This document shows positions 18,472-27,025 of a stretch of DNA of 64,000 nucleotides, in pieces (position 1 is the stretch's first letter; each line of letters opens with the position of its first letter). Under the pieces are notes generated by a model that did not search any database, was not told where the DNA came from, and saw nothing but the letters and a program-made list of their open reading frames with translations. The stretch spans positions 1 to 64,000 of the forward strand of contig NZ_VUYS01000009.1 in NCBI RefSeq assembly GCF_008389435.1, written 5' to 3'. The translations under genes and the position numbers were made by a program. This DNA comes from Candidatus Nitrosocosmicus agrestis. Lineage in GTDB: Archaea; Thermoproteota; Nitrososphaeria; Nitrososphaerales; Nitrososphaeraceae.

Positions 18472-18651
18472 CTATGACCGCCTGACCGGATATAGATTCT
18501 GTGATGTATCTTTTGAAGATGTCTGCCTTCTAGGCAAGTTCTTCAGACAATAACGACTTGTTTTGTTGAGAGCCTTGTACAAACCTGATCTTTCAACTAA
18601 TATGATTATCATAGCTCCTAAACTACTTTCGATATCTCCTACAGCTCTCAT
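18472..18651 (-). other. Short ORF of 59 codons, unrecognised
   Basis: ATG at 18651 to TAG at 18472-18474 on the minus strand. It begins MRAVGDIESSLGAMII, which is plausible protein sequence, and ends in a basic polar tail. No family recognised and no clear ribosome-binding site. It may be the remnant of a larger gene in this eroded interval (about 18.0-18.8 kb), which otherwise holds nothing I can name. Confidence 0.2.
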
Positions 18652-18793
18652 TACAACTTCTTATGATTTTTTGCTGTCTACAGAAATAATGAATTATTAT
18701 CCATTTAACTATTATTGGCTAGGAAATTGCTTTCATAATATTTACAAAGCAAGTATCGTCTCTATGTGTTAGAATCTTTAAATAATTATGATA

Positions 18794-18899
18794 TGGGGCC
18801 TTCGGAGGGATTTGAACCCTCCTCAAGCGGTTTCTATCCTCCTCAAATTTTTTGGAGTTCCACAGCCGCCTATACTAACCAGGCTATACTACGAAGGCC
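18794..18899 (-). tRNA. tRNA-His (GTG) with a 28-nt intron and encoded CCA
   Basis: Reading the minus strand from 18899: an extra G at position -1, acceptor GCCTTCG pairing with CGAAGGC, discriminator C73 opposite G-1 (the tRNA-His identity pair), then encoded CCA ending at 18794. The D arm GTAT..GTAT, anticodon arm GGCGG/CCGCT with loop C-T-GTG-G, and T arm GAGGG-TTCAAAT-CCCTC all fold. A 28-nt intron (18832-18859) interrupts the loop after G37, the canonical archaeal site, and CTCC and GGAG next to the junctions can form the helix of a bulge-helix-bulge motif for the splicing endonuclease. Confidence 0.95.
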
Positions 18900-18931
18900 A
18901 CTCGAATTTGAAATCTTTGTAGGGTTAATTT

Positions 18932-18939
18932 GTATATAA
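18932..18939 (-). promoter_or_regulatory. TATA-like element of the tRNA-His gene
   Basis: On the minus strand ATTATATACA lies 33-40 bases upstream of the mature tRNA 5' end, consistent with an archaeal TATA box and a short 5' leader removed by RNase P. Confidence 0.45.
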
Positions 18940-19032
18940 TTGTTTTAAATTTTAAATCGCACCATATTCAAATTAGTGTGTAATGATTCTTGTTCTACAA
19001 AACTTATATCTTCAAATTGAGTTTTAAACTCC

Positions 19033-20064
19033 ATGAGTTGTTCAGGGGAGTATTATTCTCATAATAATCAAGGAGATAATTTGATCCAAATTACACCTGC
19101 ATTAAAGCAAAAGCTAAAGAAAGCTAAATACGGTGTTTTTAATCATTCAGCAGTAGAACTATGCCATTGGACAAAAAAGTCCTTTGCAGATGAGGGCACT
19201 TGTTACAAACACAAATTCTATGGGATTTCTACTCATAGATGCATGGAGATGACTCCAACTGCGCTTAATTGTGAAAACCGTTGCCTGTATTGTTGGAGGC
19301 CGACTGAGTTTTATGATACCCTTAATATGCCTGCACAACTTGTTGATAGTCCTGACGTAATAGTTCATTCGCTCTTGGAGGAACGTAGGAAATTGATAGT
19401 TGGCTTTTACGGTAGTGAGGGTATCAATAAATCAAAATTGGATGAATCTCTTTTTCCCGAGCATTACGCGATATCACTTTCAGGGGAACCTACCATGTAC
19501 CCTAAATTACCTGACTTGATAAAGTACTTGTTTAGTTTAAAAGCAACAAAATCTATTTTTTTGGTAACAAATGGCCAAGAGCCTGAAATGCTTCAAAGAC
19601 TATCTGAAGAGGATGCTTTGCCCACTCAACTTTATCTTTCAACCAATGCTTCGAATAAGAATATGTTTTACAAGATAAATGGACCAAAGTATAAAGACGC
19701 ATGGGAGCGGTGGCTCAAAAGTTTGGAACTTGTTTCACAGTTACGGACAAGAACTGTTTTACGATTTACTCTAATTAGGGATTTTAATACTGATCTAAAT
19801 TATTTGGATGATTTTGCAAACTTGGTCAAAATAGGGTCTCCTCATTTTATTGAATTAAAGTCTTACATGCATGTAGGAATGTCCACTAACAGGCTAGAGC
19901 AATCAAATATGCTCGAAATGGCAGAAGTCAAGAAATTCGCAGAAGGTCTCAAATCAAAGTTGAGCAACTATAGTTATGTAGATGAGAGCATACCTTCAAG
20001 AATCGTCTTACTTCAGAATCAATACAGATCCATTGATAGGTGGATTGAAAATTATCGATCCTAG
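19033..20064 (+). CDS. taw1: tRNA 4-demethylwyosine synthase Taw1
   Basis: Radical SAM enzyme that condenses N1-methylguanosine-37 of tRNA-Phe with pyruvate to give the tricyclic wyosine base. The radical SAM cluster cysteines are C80, C84 and C87 in NCENRCLYCWRP. Three more cysteines, C44, C57 and C70, are spaced 13 and 13 residues apart and 10 before the radical SAM motif, exactly the spacing of the second [4Fe-4S] site in characterised archaeal Taw1. The LSGEPTMYP segment also fits. 343 residues, ATG at 19033. It stands alone between the tRNA-His gene and a convergent pyrophosphatase. Confidence 0.95.
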   Translation: MSCSGEYYSHNNQGDNLIQITPALKQKLKKAKYGVFNHSAVELCHWTKKSFADEGTCYKHKFYGISTHRCMEMTPTALNCENRCLYCWRPTEFYDTLNMPAQLVDSPDVIVHSLLEERRKLIVGFYGSEGINKSKLDESLFPEHYAISLSGEPTMYPKLPDLIKYLFSLKATKSIFLVTNGQEPEMLQRLSEEDALPTQLYLSTNASNKNMFYKINGPKYKDAWERWLKSLELVSQLRTRTVLRFTLIRDFNTDLNYLDDFANLVKIGSPHFIELKSYMHVGMSTNRLEQSNMLEMAEVKKFAEGLKSKLSNYSYVDESIPSRIVLLQNQYRSIDRWIENYRS

Positions 20065-20080
20065 TGACGATCTCATCCTT

Positions 20081-20641
20081 TTATTTTTGTTTATTTGCTA
20101 AAAACCAGGTACATAACTTTTCTAGAGCTATCCTTCTATGTGATATCTTGTTCTTAAATTCATACCCCAGATGCGCAAAGGTATTTTCAAAACCCTCTGG
20201 AATAAAAATCGGGTCATATCCCCAACCTTCGCCTTCAGGGGAATGCGATATTGACCCGCATTTTTCTCCAACAAATATCTGGATATTTTTGCCATCATGA
20301 AATGCAAAAACAGAACGAAACACTGCTTTCCTGTTCTTTTCATCAGAAAGTAATTTGATAATTCCGCTATTGCCTATAGTTTTAAAGATATATGATGAAT
20401 ATACGCCGGGAAATCCATTCAATGCATCGATAAATAATCCGTCATCTTCTATTAGGGTTAAATATCTTACCCTTTCGAAAGCTTTGAGTGCCTTATGTTC
20501 AGAGACTTTCTCAAGGGAATCTGATTGAATTTCCTCAAGTTCTAATTGCTTGAACTTTATGGTAAAATTGGGGCGATCAAGCGCTTGAATAAAATCCACT
20601 ATTTCTTTATATTTATTTTCATTACTACTTACGAAATACAT
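20081..20641 (-). CDS. XTP/dITP diphosphatase (RdgB/HAM1 family)
   Basis: Removes non-canonical purine nucleotides such as ITP, dITP and XTP from the nucleotide pool. The N-terminal SSNENKYKE motif supplies the N7, K10 and E13 positions conserved in the family, and EDDGLFIDALNGFPGVYSSYI and GEGWGYDPIFIPEG are the other two signatures. 186 residues is typical. ATG at 20641. It converges on taw1 with 16 bp between the stops. Confidence 0.93.
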   Translation of the reverse strand: MYFVSSNENKYKEIVDFIQALDRPNFTIKFKQLELEEIQSDSLEKVSEHKALKAFERVRYLTLIEDDGLFIDALNGFPGVYSSYIFKTIGNSGIIKLLSDEKNRKAVFRSVFAFHDGKNIQIFVGEKCGSISHSPEGEGWGYDPIFIPEGFENTFAHLGYEFKNKISHRRIALEKLCTWFLANKQK

Positions 20642-20749
20642 ATGACTAAATGCGGTAAATGTGGTCTTTTATTTAGTTATTTCATATTTCACTCCAGGAT
20701 TGAACAATATTAAATTTATATTCTGTATCTTGATTAGTCTACTTGATTT

Positions 20750-21793
20750 TTGAATATTGAAAATTTTTTTCTAATGTTGGGCTGGCTCGGTGAGTTGATT
20801 TTTGCCAGCTGGGTGCTATCCTATGGAGCAGAGCACCTTTCAATGAGATTTGGGGCAAAGTTTGTTGGAAGGACTTTATTGTCAGTAGCAACTACTTTAC
20901 CCGAAATTGCAATAGTTATGTACGCAGCATCAGTTGGTCTATACGAAGTTGCAATTGGAGCAGGTTTGGGTAGTAATGTTTTGATGATGACTTTGGGGCT
21001 AGCATTAATGCTACTAATAGCTACAACGAAGTTATCAAAGGCACCACTGACACGGATTGATGTGAGCACGTTTAAGGTGGATAAAATTTTTCTATTGGTT
21101 TCTGCTTTGATAAGTGCGATTTTGCTGGTTGATGGATATAATTTTATAGATGGTTTTATTTTCATAGGGATGTTTGTTGGATATGTATTAATCGCATATG
21201 TTGAGATGAAAAGGGAGCAAAAAATTAGTAGACCAACAGTTATGCATGTTGCGGATAATCAATCAGTTTCTTCAAGTGAATATACTTTGTCTAACAGGAA
21301 TGATATGGCGAAAGCCATCTTAGCATTTATCGTAGGAACAATTGGGATTGTCATCGGTGCGGGCCCATTCATTCATTCTCTGCAAACATTTTCTGAGGAT
21401 ATCGGTGTTTCAACGATAGTGCTAGCAGTAATTATAAGTCCAATAGCAGGAGAAATGCCCGAAAAGATTTCTATGATGATTTTGGCAAGAAAAGGGGCAG
21501 CAGGTGCTGCTATTGCAATTGCTAATGTACTTGGATCCAAAATTTTAAACAACTCTTTACTCTTAGGTGTCGCAGTTATCGCAGCAATGTATCATGGTGG
21601 ATTTTTTACTACGATACATAATAGTGAATTATTATGGTTTCAAATGATCCTCGCTACCACTATTACCGTAGTAGCTTTGATTCCGTTGTTTAGACACTAC
21701 ATTGGAATTAAGGTCGGCATATTTTTGATCGCTTTATATATCTTGAGCATTATTGTTCAGTTTTTTGCACCAGGAGAAATAAAACCCCACTAG
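20750..21793 (+). CDS. Sodium/calcium exchanger-type cation antiporter
   Basis: A CaCA-superfamily membrane protein of 347 residues with about ten hydrophobic segments. The two inverted alpha-repeats that form the ion path are visible: VATTLPEIAIVMYAA in the first half and IISPIAGEMPEKISMMI in the second, each with the conserved Pro-Glu. A hydrophilic loop of about 45 residues separates the halves. It should exchange Ca2+ (or another cation) against Na+ or H+. TTG start at 20750; an in-frame ATG lies eight codons later at 20774. Neighbours give no hint of the substrate. Confidence 0.85.
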   Translation: MNIENFFLMLGWLGELIFASWVLSYGAEHLSMRFGAKFVGRTLLSVATTLPEIAIVMYAASVGLYEVAIGAGLGSNVLMMTLGLALMLLIATTKLSKAPLTRIDVSTFKVDKIFLLVSALISAILLVDGYNFIDGFIFIGMFVGYVLIAYVEMKREQKISRPTVMHVADNQSVSSSEYTLSNRNDMAKAILAFIVGTIGIVIGAGPFIHSLQTFSEDIGVSTIVLAVIISPIAGEMPEKISMMILARKGAAGAAIAIANVLGSKILNNSLLLGVAVIAAMYHGGFFTTIHNSELLWFQMILATTITVVALIPLFRHYIGIKVGIFLIALYILSIIVQFFAPGEIKPH

Positions 21794-21958
21794 TTTTTTT
21801 AGAAATAATTATTTATTAGAATTTTACTATTATTTGAATATACATAAAAATTATATAATATATTTAAATTGCTGATTTATATAATTTATTATTATTGCAA
21901 TTTTCTATAAAATTATTATATGTAAATTTTAAAAATAACCCTATACTATTACTTTTTA
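21794..21958. other. Very AT-rich intergenic leader
   Basis: About 165 bp composed almost wholly of A and T, with several TATA-like stretches, upstream of the secreted repeat protein. It presumably holds that gene's promoter, but the many equivalent candidates prevent choosing one. Confidence 0.4.
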
Positions 21959-22423
21959 ATGTATTTCAGCAAATATGCAGCAGGGATATTCGTTTTTGCA
22001 GGCATTTTATCAATGATCGGTGGAATAAGTGGAGTTACATTCACTCCTAATGTAAGTGCTCAAACTGTTGGAGAACAAATTGGCGATACTTTGGGTGGAG
22101 CAATCGATCAAGCCGGTGAAGCAGTAGGAAATGCTAGTCAAAGTTTAAGCAATGCCGCAAATGAAACTGGTCAAGCAGCAGACAACGCAACAACCATCGA
22201 TGAAAGTGCAAGTCAAGCTGTAAATAACACTGCAAGTGAAGCTGGTCAAGCAGCAGACAACGCAACAACCATCGATGAAAGTGCAAGTCAAGCTGTAAAT
22301 AACACTGCAAGTGAAGCTGGTCAAGCAGCAGACAACGCAACCTCCGCAGGAGGAAACGCATCTAACGACACATCAAATAATCCACTTGACATGTTGATGA
22401 ATTTATTCAAAGGAAATAAATAA
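21959..22423 (+). CDS. Small secreted Ala/Asn/Thr-rich repeat protein
   Basis: A 154-residue protein with an N-terminal signal-like hydrophobic segment (AAGIFVFAGILSMIGGISG) and a likely cleavage site after VSAQ. The mature part is low in hydrophobic residues and built from a 25-residue repeat containing GQAADNATTIDESASQAV, with many N-x-S/T sequons (NAS, NAT, NNT, NDT), so it may be heavily N-glycosylated. The C-terminus ends in an amphipathic MLMNLFKGNK. Nothing indicates catalysis. It looks like a surface-exposed or amphipathic-helix protein of unknown role. Confidence 0.75.
   Translation: MYFSKYAAGIFVFAGILSMIGGISGVTFTPNVSAQTVGEQIGDTLGGAIDQAGEAVGNASQSLSNAANETGQAADNATTIDESASQAVNNTASEAGQAADNATTIDESASQAVNNTASEAGQAADNATSAGGNASNDTSNNPLDMLMNLFKGNK
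22171..22340 (+). repeat. 75-bp tandem repeats inside the secreted protein gene
   Basis: Two identical 75-bp units at 22171-22245 and 22246-22320, then the first 20 bp of a third. The unit is a multiple of three, so copy-number change alters protein length without shifting the frame. Identity of the units points to recent expansion. Confidence 0.92.
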
Positions 22424-22461
22424 CCTGAAATTATAAAACTATATTTTTATTTCCAATCTGA

Positions 22462-22469
22462 TTTTTTTT
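22462..22469 (+). terminator. Oligo-T tract after the secreted protein gene
   Basis: Eight T residues 39 bp after the stop at 22423, just before the end of the convergent radical SAM gene. Fits an archaeal T-run terminator for the plus-strand transcript. Confidence 0.4.
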
Positions 22470-22475
22470 GCTCTT

Positions 22476-23357
22476 TTAGAATCTTCTCAAGACTTTTGGC
22501 TTTAACAATTCGGGATGGGTCTTTAAATAATCAATCTTAGATAGAATCTGATTTTTATCGCGAGGTAGTGTACCACCTATTGCATATACGTTTGAAGCGT
22601 GGTTTGCCCTAAATAATACATCATTTTTCACGTTAATATTATCTACTAAATTGCCAAGTTCTACAAGAATTTCTCTGTCCTCAAGTGCTGCAAAGGGTTC
22701 CTCAAATTTCTGTAAGAATTCTTCTTCAATTTCCGGTTCCATGTACAAAGTTAATGCACCCACATAGTTTGGCTCAATGGAATTTATAACTCGAGCCGTA
22801 TCTTTTGCGTGCTGTAATGTATATTTCTTACCACCAAGCCCTAATATAACCATACAAGACAATATAAAATTGGCCTCCTTTGCCTTTTTACAACTATCAA
22901 TTATCATTTTAGAAGTCGCACCTTTAGTAACTTTCTTCAGAATCCTGTCATTACCGCTTTCAATTCCTAAATACACCATATCCAAACCCGCAGATTTTAG
23001 AACTTTTAATTCCTCCATAGATTTTTGCATTAGATTCTTTGGCATAGAATAACTTGAGATTCTTTCGATATTCTTAAACCTCTGCTTTATATTGAGCAAT
23101 ATCTTCGCCAGTTTGTCAGTTCTTAGATTCAAGGCATCACCATCAGCCAGGAATACTCTTTTTGTTTGCGGGTAATATTTTGCCATTAGTTCTATCTCCT
23201 CGTGGATTTCTTCCATAGGTCTTTCAGAATAATCTTTAGTTCTATACATATTACAAAATGAACATTTGTTAAAAGAACATCCTAGCGTGACTTGAAATAT
23301 TAGTGAGCGCGCTTCTGAAGGTGGTCTATATAATGGATAATCGTACGCTAATTCCAT
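22476..23357 (-). CDS. Radical SAM protein of unknown substrate
   Basis: A 293-residue radical SAM enzyme. The cluster motif is C27-x4-C32-x2-C35 (CSFNKCSFCNMY), with the extra residue between the first two cysteines compared with the usual CxxxCxxC. FLADGDALNL and VYLGIESGNDRILKKVTKG, which bind SAM in this Elp3/HemN-like group, follow. No substrate-binding extra domain is attached; the C-terminal 80 residues are helical. Homologues of this kind occur widely in archaea and bacteria and are not characterised. ATG at 23357. Confidence 0.82.
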   Translation of the reverse strand: MELAYDYPLYRPPSEARSLIFQVTLGCSFNKCSFCNMYRTKDYSERPMEEIHEEIELMAKYYPQTKRVFLADGDALNLRTDKLAKILLNIKQRFKNIERISSYSMPKNLMQKSMEELKVLKSAGLDMVYLGIESGNDRILKKVTKGATSKMIIDSCKKAKEANFILSCMVILGLGGKKYTLQHAKDTARVINSIEPNYVGALTLYMEPEIEEEFLQKFEEPFAALEDREILVELGNLVDNINVKNDVLFRANHASNVYAIGGTLPRDKNQILSKIDYLKTHPELLKPKVLRRF

Positions 23358-23637
23358 TGTCTCTTTAAAGACCTTGAAGAATTATAATTTAACTATTCGT
23401 TATGTGAAAGGTTGTGCTGTATTACGGAAAACTCTGAGTCACTCTGAGTTACTCATAATGATTGTAGTATTAGATACTCTTAATTAAATTTCTTTATAAA
23501 TTGATTCGATTCACCAGTTTTTAATTCATCTTACATCAACTCATTTATTGATTGCCTTTATATTTTCAGATTTTCAAATTTTCTAACAACTGCTGGCTCT
23601 TTTTATAGAAAAATATTTAAATTAATGTTTTATACAA
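23358..23637. other. Intergenic region without a recognisable gene
   Basis: About 280 bp between the radical SAM gene start and the candidate sRNA. A short direct repetition ACTCTGAGT..ACTCTGAGT sits near 23430-23452. It probably carries the minus-strand promoter of the radical SAM gene; I see no ORF or stable structure. Confidence 0.4.
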
Positions 23638-23709
23638 ATTGGGTCAGTTCGTCGCAGGGTCATCATTGATTGCTCTCAGACTGGAGCAGCGATACACTTC
23701 ATCCCCAAT
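23638..23709 (-). ncRNA. Candidate C/D box sRNA (2'-O-methylation guide)
   Basis: On the minus strand a 6-bp terminal stem ATTGGG/CCCAAT encloses, in order, a box C-like GATGA (23699-23703, imperfect), a D' CTGA (23676-23679), a perfect C' box ATGATGA (23660-23666) and a perfect D box CTGA (23644-23647). The segment between C' and D is exactly 12 nt, the archaeal guide length, and would direct methylation to the U in TTCGUCGCAGGG. The segment between C and D' is longer than usual (19 nt). Order, boxes, stem and one guide spacing fit; the target has not been checked. Confidence 0.5.
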
Positions 23710-23755
23710 AATGAATGAAACACAATCAAATATGAATATTCAATTTTCTTTTGAT

Positions 23756-24883
23756 TTATAGGATGATAAGTTCTTTATCATATGAATGAAAGTTCAAAAA
23801 CTCAAATCCTTTTTTTGAGTCAGACACAGACTTTATTAGCAAACTATCCTCTATTCTGACTCCAAATTTGTTTGAAATATAAATGCCGGGTTCAATAGTA
23901 ATAGTCATATTCTCGCTTATCTTTGATTTAAAATTTGGTCTAATCCAAGGTAATTCATGAACTTCCAAACCAATCCCATGACCAGTTGAATGTATGAATT
24001 TTTCCCCATACCCTGCTTCCTTTATTAAATTCCTGCATGCCGCATCTATCTCGGAAAAATCGGTTGATGTGGCGATTTTTCCGATACCTTGTAGCTGAGC
24101 TTGATAAACTATGTCGTAAACTTCTTTCTTCTCTGGAGAAACATTGCCTATTCCAAATGTGCGTGTCGCATCAGATATATAATGATTATAACTTAAAGTA
24201 ATATCTAAAACAATCAAATCGCCGTCTTGGATTTTTCTAGATGAAGTTTCAGCATGCGGAAAGGATCCATTGGGACCACTAGCAACAATTAATGGATTCG
24301 ACGTAAATTGGTAAGTAGGGAATCGTGCACCCAAACGCATGGCCTCATATACCAGCGTTGATTGAATTTCTTCTTCTGAAATATTTACTTTAATTTCATT
24401 TCTGGCGACTTTGTATAATCTGTCGATTATATTTGAGGCCTTTTGAATTCTTTCTATTTCCACAGGTTCTTTAATTTGTCTAACCTGTCTCAATGCCTCT
24501 GGGTTAAGTTTTAATTTACTTTTTCCTATTTTCCTTGATATTTCATCAATAATCCAAAAATCGGTTCCACCATAGAATACCAAAACTTCAGTTCCAAGGA
24601 GATTTACAACTGATTCAGTCAAACTCTTCCCTCTCTCCGATTGGATAATATCACAATCAATTGATGTTTCTGTGGCTCTGAAATATTCTAATTTTGGAAC
24701 TATGAGTTTACTAGCTTTATCTTGAGTAATTATTAAAATTCCTTCCCCCCAATATCTAGAATAATAATATAGGTCTTCTGGATTGTCGATTATGAAAATC
24801 AAGTTATTATTATGGGTAAAATCTTCAAATAATTTCTTGCATATCTCAAACAGGTTTTGCTTTCTATCTTGCCAATTTTCCAA
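23756..24883 (-). CDS. M24-family metallopeptidase (Xaa-Pro dipeptidase/aminopeptidase type)
   Basis: Cleaves the bond before proline in peptides. The N-terminal 135 residues form a creatinase-like domain and the rest the pita-bread catalytic fold. All five dinuclear metal ligands are in place: D227 (LIVLDITL), D238 (YISDATR), H302 (STGHGIGLEVHE), E331 (ITIEPGIY) and E345 (VRIEDSLL). 375 residues. The ORF begins with TTG at 24883. It is divergent from the aminotransferase gene, 79 bp away. Confidence 0.9.
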   Translation of the reverse strand: MENWQDRKQNLFEICKKLFEDFTHNNNLIFIIDNPEDLYYYSRYWGEGILIITQDKASKLIVPKLEYFRATETSIDCDIIQSERGKSLTESVVNLLGTEVLVFYGGTDFWIIDEISRKIGKSKLKLNPEALRQVRQIKEPVEIERIQKASNIIDRLYKVARNEIKVNISEEEIQSTLVYEAMRLGARFPTYQFTSNPLIVASGPNGSFPHAETSSRKIQDGDLIVLDITLSYNHYISDATRTFGIGNVSPEKKEVYDIVYQAQLQGIGKIATSTDFSEIDAACRNLIKEAGYGEKFIHSTGHGIGLEVHELPWIRPNFKSKISENMTITIEPGIYISNKFGVRIEDSLLIKSVSDSKKGFEFLNFHSYDKELIIL

Positions 24884-24962
24884 CTCTTTTATACCTAGTA
24901 TGCTATACCTTGTGAATTACTTATAAATAACGGGTAAGCATGCTGTAAATTTGAAAGTTGCG

Positions 24963-26096
24963 ATGGAATATTTAGTAATGTTGCCTGGTCCTACCAATGT
25001 TCCGAATAGGGTAATGAACGCTATGTTAGCACCCATAATTAATCATAGAAGTGAAGATTTTAGGATTTTATATAAATCAATTGTTGAGAAAACTAAGAAA
25101 CTATTTCAAACTGAAAGTGATATAGTTTTGCTATCTTCGTCTGGTACTGGTGCGGTAGAAACCTCTGTCATAAATTTAGTTAAAAAAGGGGACAAGGTTG
25201 TAATTCCTGTCAACGGGGAATTTAGTACTCGCTTAGCCGATTTGATTGACAGTTGGGGTGGACAATCAATACGTATCGAATCACCATTCGGTGAAAATCC
25301 TCCTTACGAAAAATTCGAAGAGGTACTTGATCAGCATAAAGATATCAAAGCATTATATGCAGTTTACAATGAAACCTCCACTGGTACAACTATCCGTTAT
25401 ATGGATAAACTTGGTGAATTATGTTCTAAGAAAGATATATTTTTTATCGCAGACTCTGTGTCTATATTGGGCGGTGACGATCTCCCTGTGGACAAATGGA
25501 ATATAGATTTATGTGTAACGGCATCACAAAAGGCCATTGCAGCACCACCAGGAGTTTCGCCTATTTCTGTGAGCAAAAAAGCAAAAAAGTATATTCAGGA
25601 TAATCCTCCTCCAACCTTGTATTTTAACTTAAAGAGGTACTTCAAATACTTTGAGGAACATTATGAGACTCCATTTACCCCTGCTTTACCATTATGTTAT
25701 GCATACGATGAAGCCTTAAATCTTATTTTTGAAGAGGGACTAGCACAACGCATCGAAAGACACAAAAAATGCGCATCTGCTTTTTACGAGGGACTAGGAG
25801 CTATGGGTTTGACTCCATTTGCGAAACCTGATGCACGAAGTAATGTTGTGATCGCGGTAAATTATTTGCCAAATATTGATGATAAAAGGTTCCGAGATTT
25901 ATTGTCAAATGAATTTAAAGTATTGATAGCAGGTGGCTTTGGAAACCTTAAGGGTAAGGTTTTTAGAATAGGTTCGATGGGTGAGGTTAACAAATATCAT
26001 GTCGTAAGAACACTGTCTGCTATTGAATCGGCCTTTAAAATGATGAATATAGATGTTCCTTCAGGGGCCATAAACAAAGCTTTGACAAAAATTTAA
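24963..26096 (+). CDS. Class V aminotransferase (alanine/serine-glyoxylate type)
   Basis: A PLP-dependent fold-type I aminotransferase. The N-terminal LPGPTNVPNRVMNAM and the NHRSEDF segment are typical of the alanine-glyoxylate/serine-glyoxylate aminotransferase and small hydrogenase-subunit-like group. The Schiff-base lysine is K190 in VTASQKAIAAPPG, and the preceding FIADSVSILGGDDL provides the aspartate that contacts the pyridine ring. From ATG 24963 the length is 377; a TTG at 24951 would add four residues. Likely role in glyoxylate, serine or glycine metabolism; the exact amino donor cannot be told from sequence. Confidence 0.88.
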   Translation: MEYLVMLPGPTNVPNRVMNAMLAPIINHRSEDFRILYKSIVEKTKKLFQTESDIVLLSSSGTGAVETSVINLVKKGDKVVIPVNGEFSTRLADLIDSWGGQSIRIESPFGENPPYEKFEEVLDQHKDIKALYAVYNETSTGTTIRYMDKLGELCSKKDIFFIADSVSILGGDDLPVDKWNIDLCVTASQKAIAAPPGVSPISVSKKAKKYIQDNPPPTLYFNLKRYFKYFEEHYETPFTPALPLCYAYDEALNLIFEEGLAQRIERHKKCASAFYEGLGAMGLTPFAKPDARSNVVIAVNYLPNIDDKRFRDLLSNEFKVLIAGGFGNLKGKVFRIGSMGEVNKYHVVRTLSAIESAFKMMNIDVPSGAINKALTKI

Positions 26097-26151
26097 TCTC
26101 TAATTTTGTTCTTTGTCAAACTTAATATAAGGTAAATTTATAGCGATTTTT

Positions 26152-26991
26152 ATGACATTAGAAAAAGGTTCCCTAATTCTACTAGATTATACTGCTAAGA
26201 TTAAAGATACTAATGAAATTTTTGAGACTACGAGAGTTGATGATATAAAAAATGATTCTAATTTTGATCCAAATAAAAAATATGAACCTAGACTTTTAGG
26301 TGTAGGTGAGGGCTGGGTACTAAAGGGGCTTGATGAAGCCCTACTCGAGTCTAGCATTGGTACACCTTTGGATATTGAGATTCCGCCCGAAAAAGCATTT
26401 GGGGAGCGAGATCCTTCCAAAGTGCGAATGATACCTTTGCGCAAATTGGGCGAAAAAGCAAATGAAGTCGGGATCGGCGATGTGATTGAAATAGATGATA
26501 GGATTGGAATTATAAGATTTATAGGGTCTGGGCGTGTTCAGGTTGATTTTAATCACAAATATGCAGGTAGAACTCTTGTTTATAATGCTAACATATTGAA
26601 AAAATTGGAAAGTGATGACGAAAAGATCACAAATCTTATCCATCGTCGTTTGCCAATAGAATTGTCAGAAATAAAATTCGAAAACAATGAGTCGGAGATT
26701 CAAATTTCACTTCCTGAAAATACTTTTTTGATAGAAGGTATTCAAATTATCAAAAGGGGTATATCTGCAGATATATTCAAATTTGTACCAAATATCAAAA
26801 GTGTCATATTTTTGGAAAAGTATGATAATACCTCTACTAAAAATGATGCAACTAAGCAGGCCGATTTCGAGGAAAGCCCGGACACAAATATAGAATCTAA
26901 GAAAGAAGACTCAAACAGTGAACAACAAAGTGAATCAACAGATGATGCTAATAAACTTGATGGGACTGATGCTACCAAAAACAAGTCCTAA
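26152..26991 (+). CDS. FKBP-type peptidyl-prolyl isomerase, long archaeal form
   Basis: Catalyses cis-trans isomerisation of peptidyl-proline bonds and acts as a folding chaperone. The FKBP core is at residues 1-100 with LGVGEGWVLKGLDEALLESSIGTPLDIEIPPEKAFGER, and the inserted-in-flap (SlyD-like) domain follows with VQVDFNHKYAGRTLVYNANI. A second globular region reaches about residue 225, as in long archaeal FKBPs, and the last 55 residues are acidic, polar and probably disordered. No signal peptide, so cytoplasmic. ATG at 26152, 55 bp after the aminotransferase. Confidence 0.9.
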   Translation: MTLEKGSLILLDYTAKIKDTNEIFETTRVDDIKNDSNFDPNKKYEPRLLGVGEGWVLKGLDEALLESSIGTPLDIEIPPEKAFGERDPSKVRMIPLRKLGEKANEVGIGDVIEIDDRIGIIRFIGSGRVQVDFNHKYAGRTLVYNANILKKLESDDEKITNLIHRRLPIELSEIKFENNESEIQISLPENTFLIEGIQIIKRGISADIFKFVPNIKSVIFLEKYDNTSTKNDATKQADFEESPDTNIESKKEDSNSEQQSESTDDANKLDGTDATKNKS

Positions 26992-27025
26992 CTTTCTACT
27001 CAACAGGGTACAACTCTTTTCTTAA

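Noticed and set aside
22134-22361. Minus-strand leucine-rich repetitive ORF
   Set aside because: Shadow of the 75-bp repeats of the secreted protein, which has a proper signal peptide on the plus strand.
23638-23709. The same sRNA region read on the plus strand
   Set aside because: On the plus strand there are no C or D boxes, only a simple TGCTC/GAGCA hairpin; all box motifs are on the minus strand.
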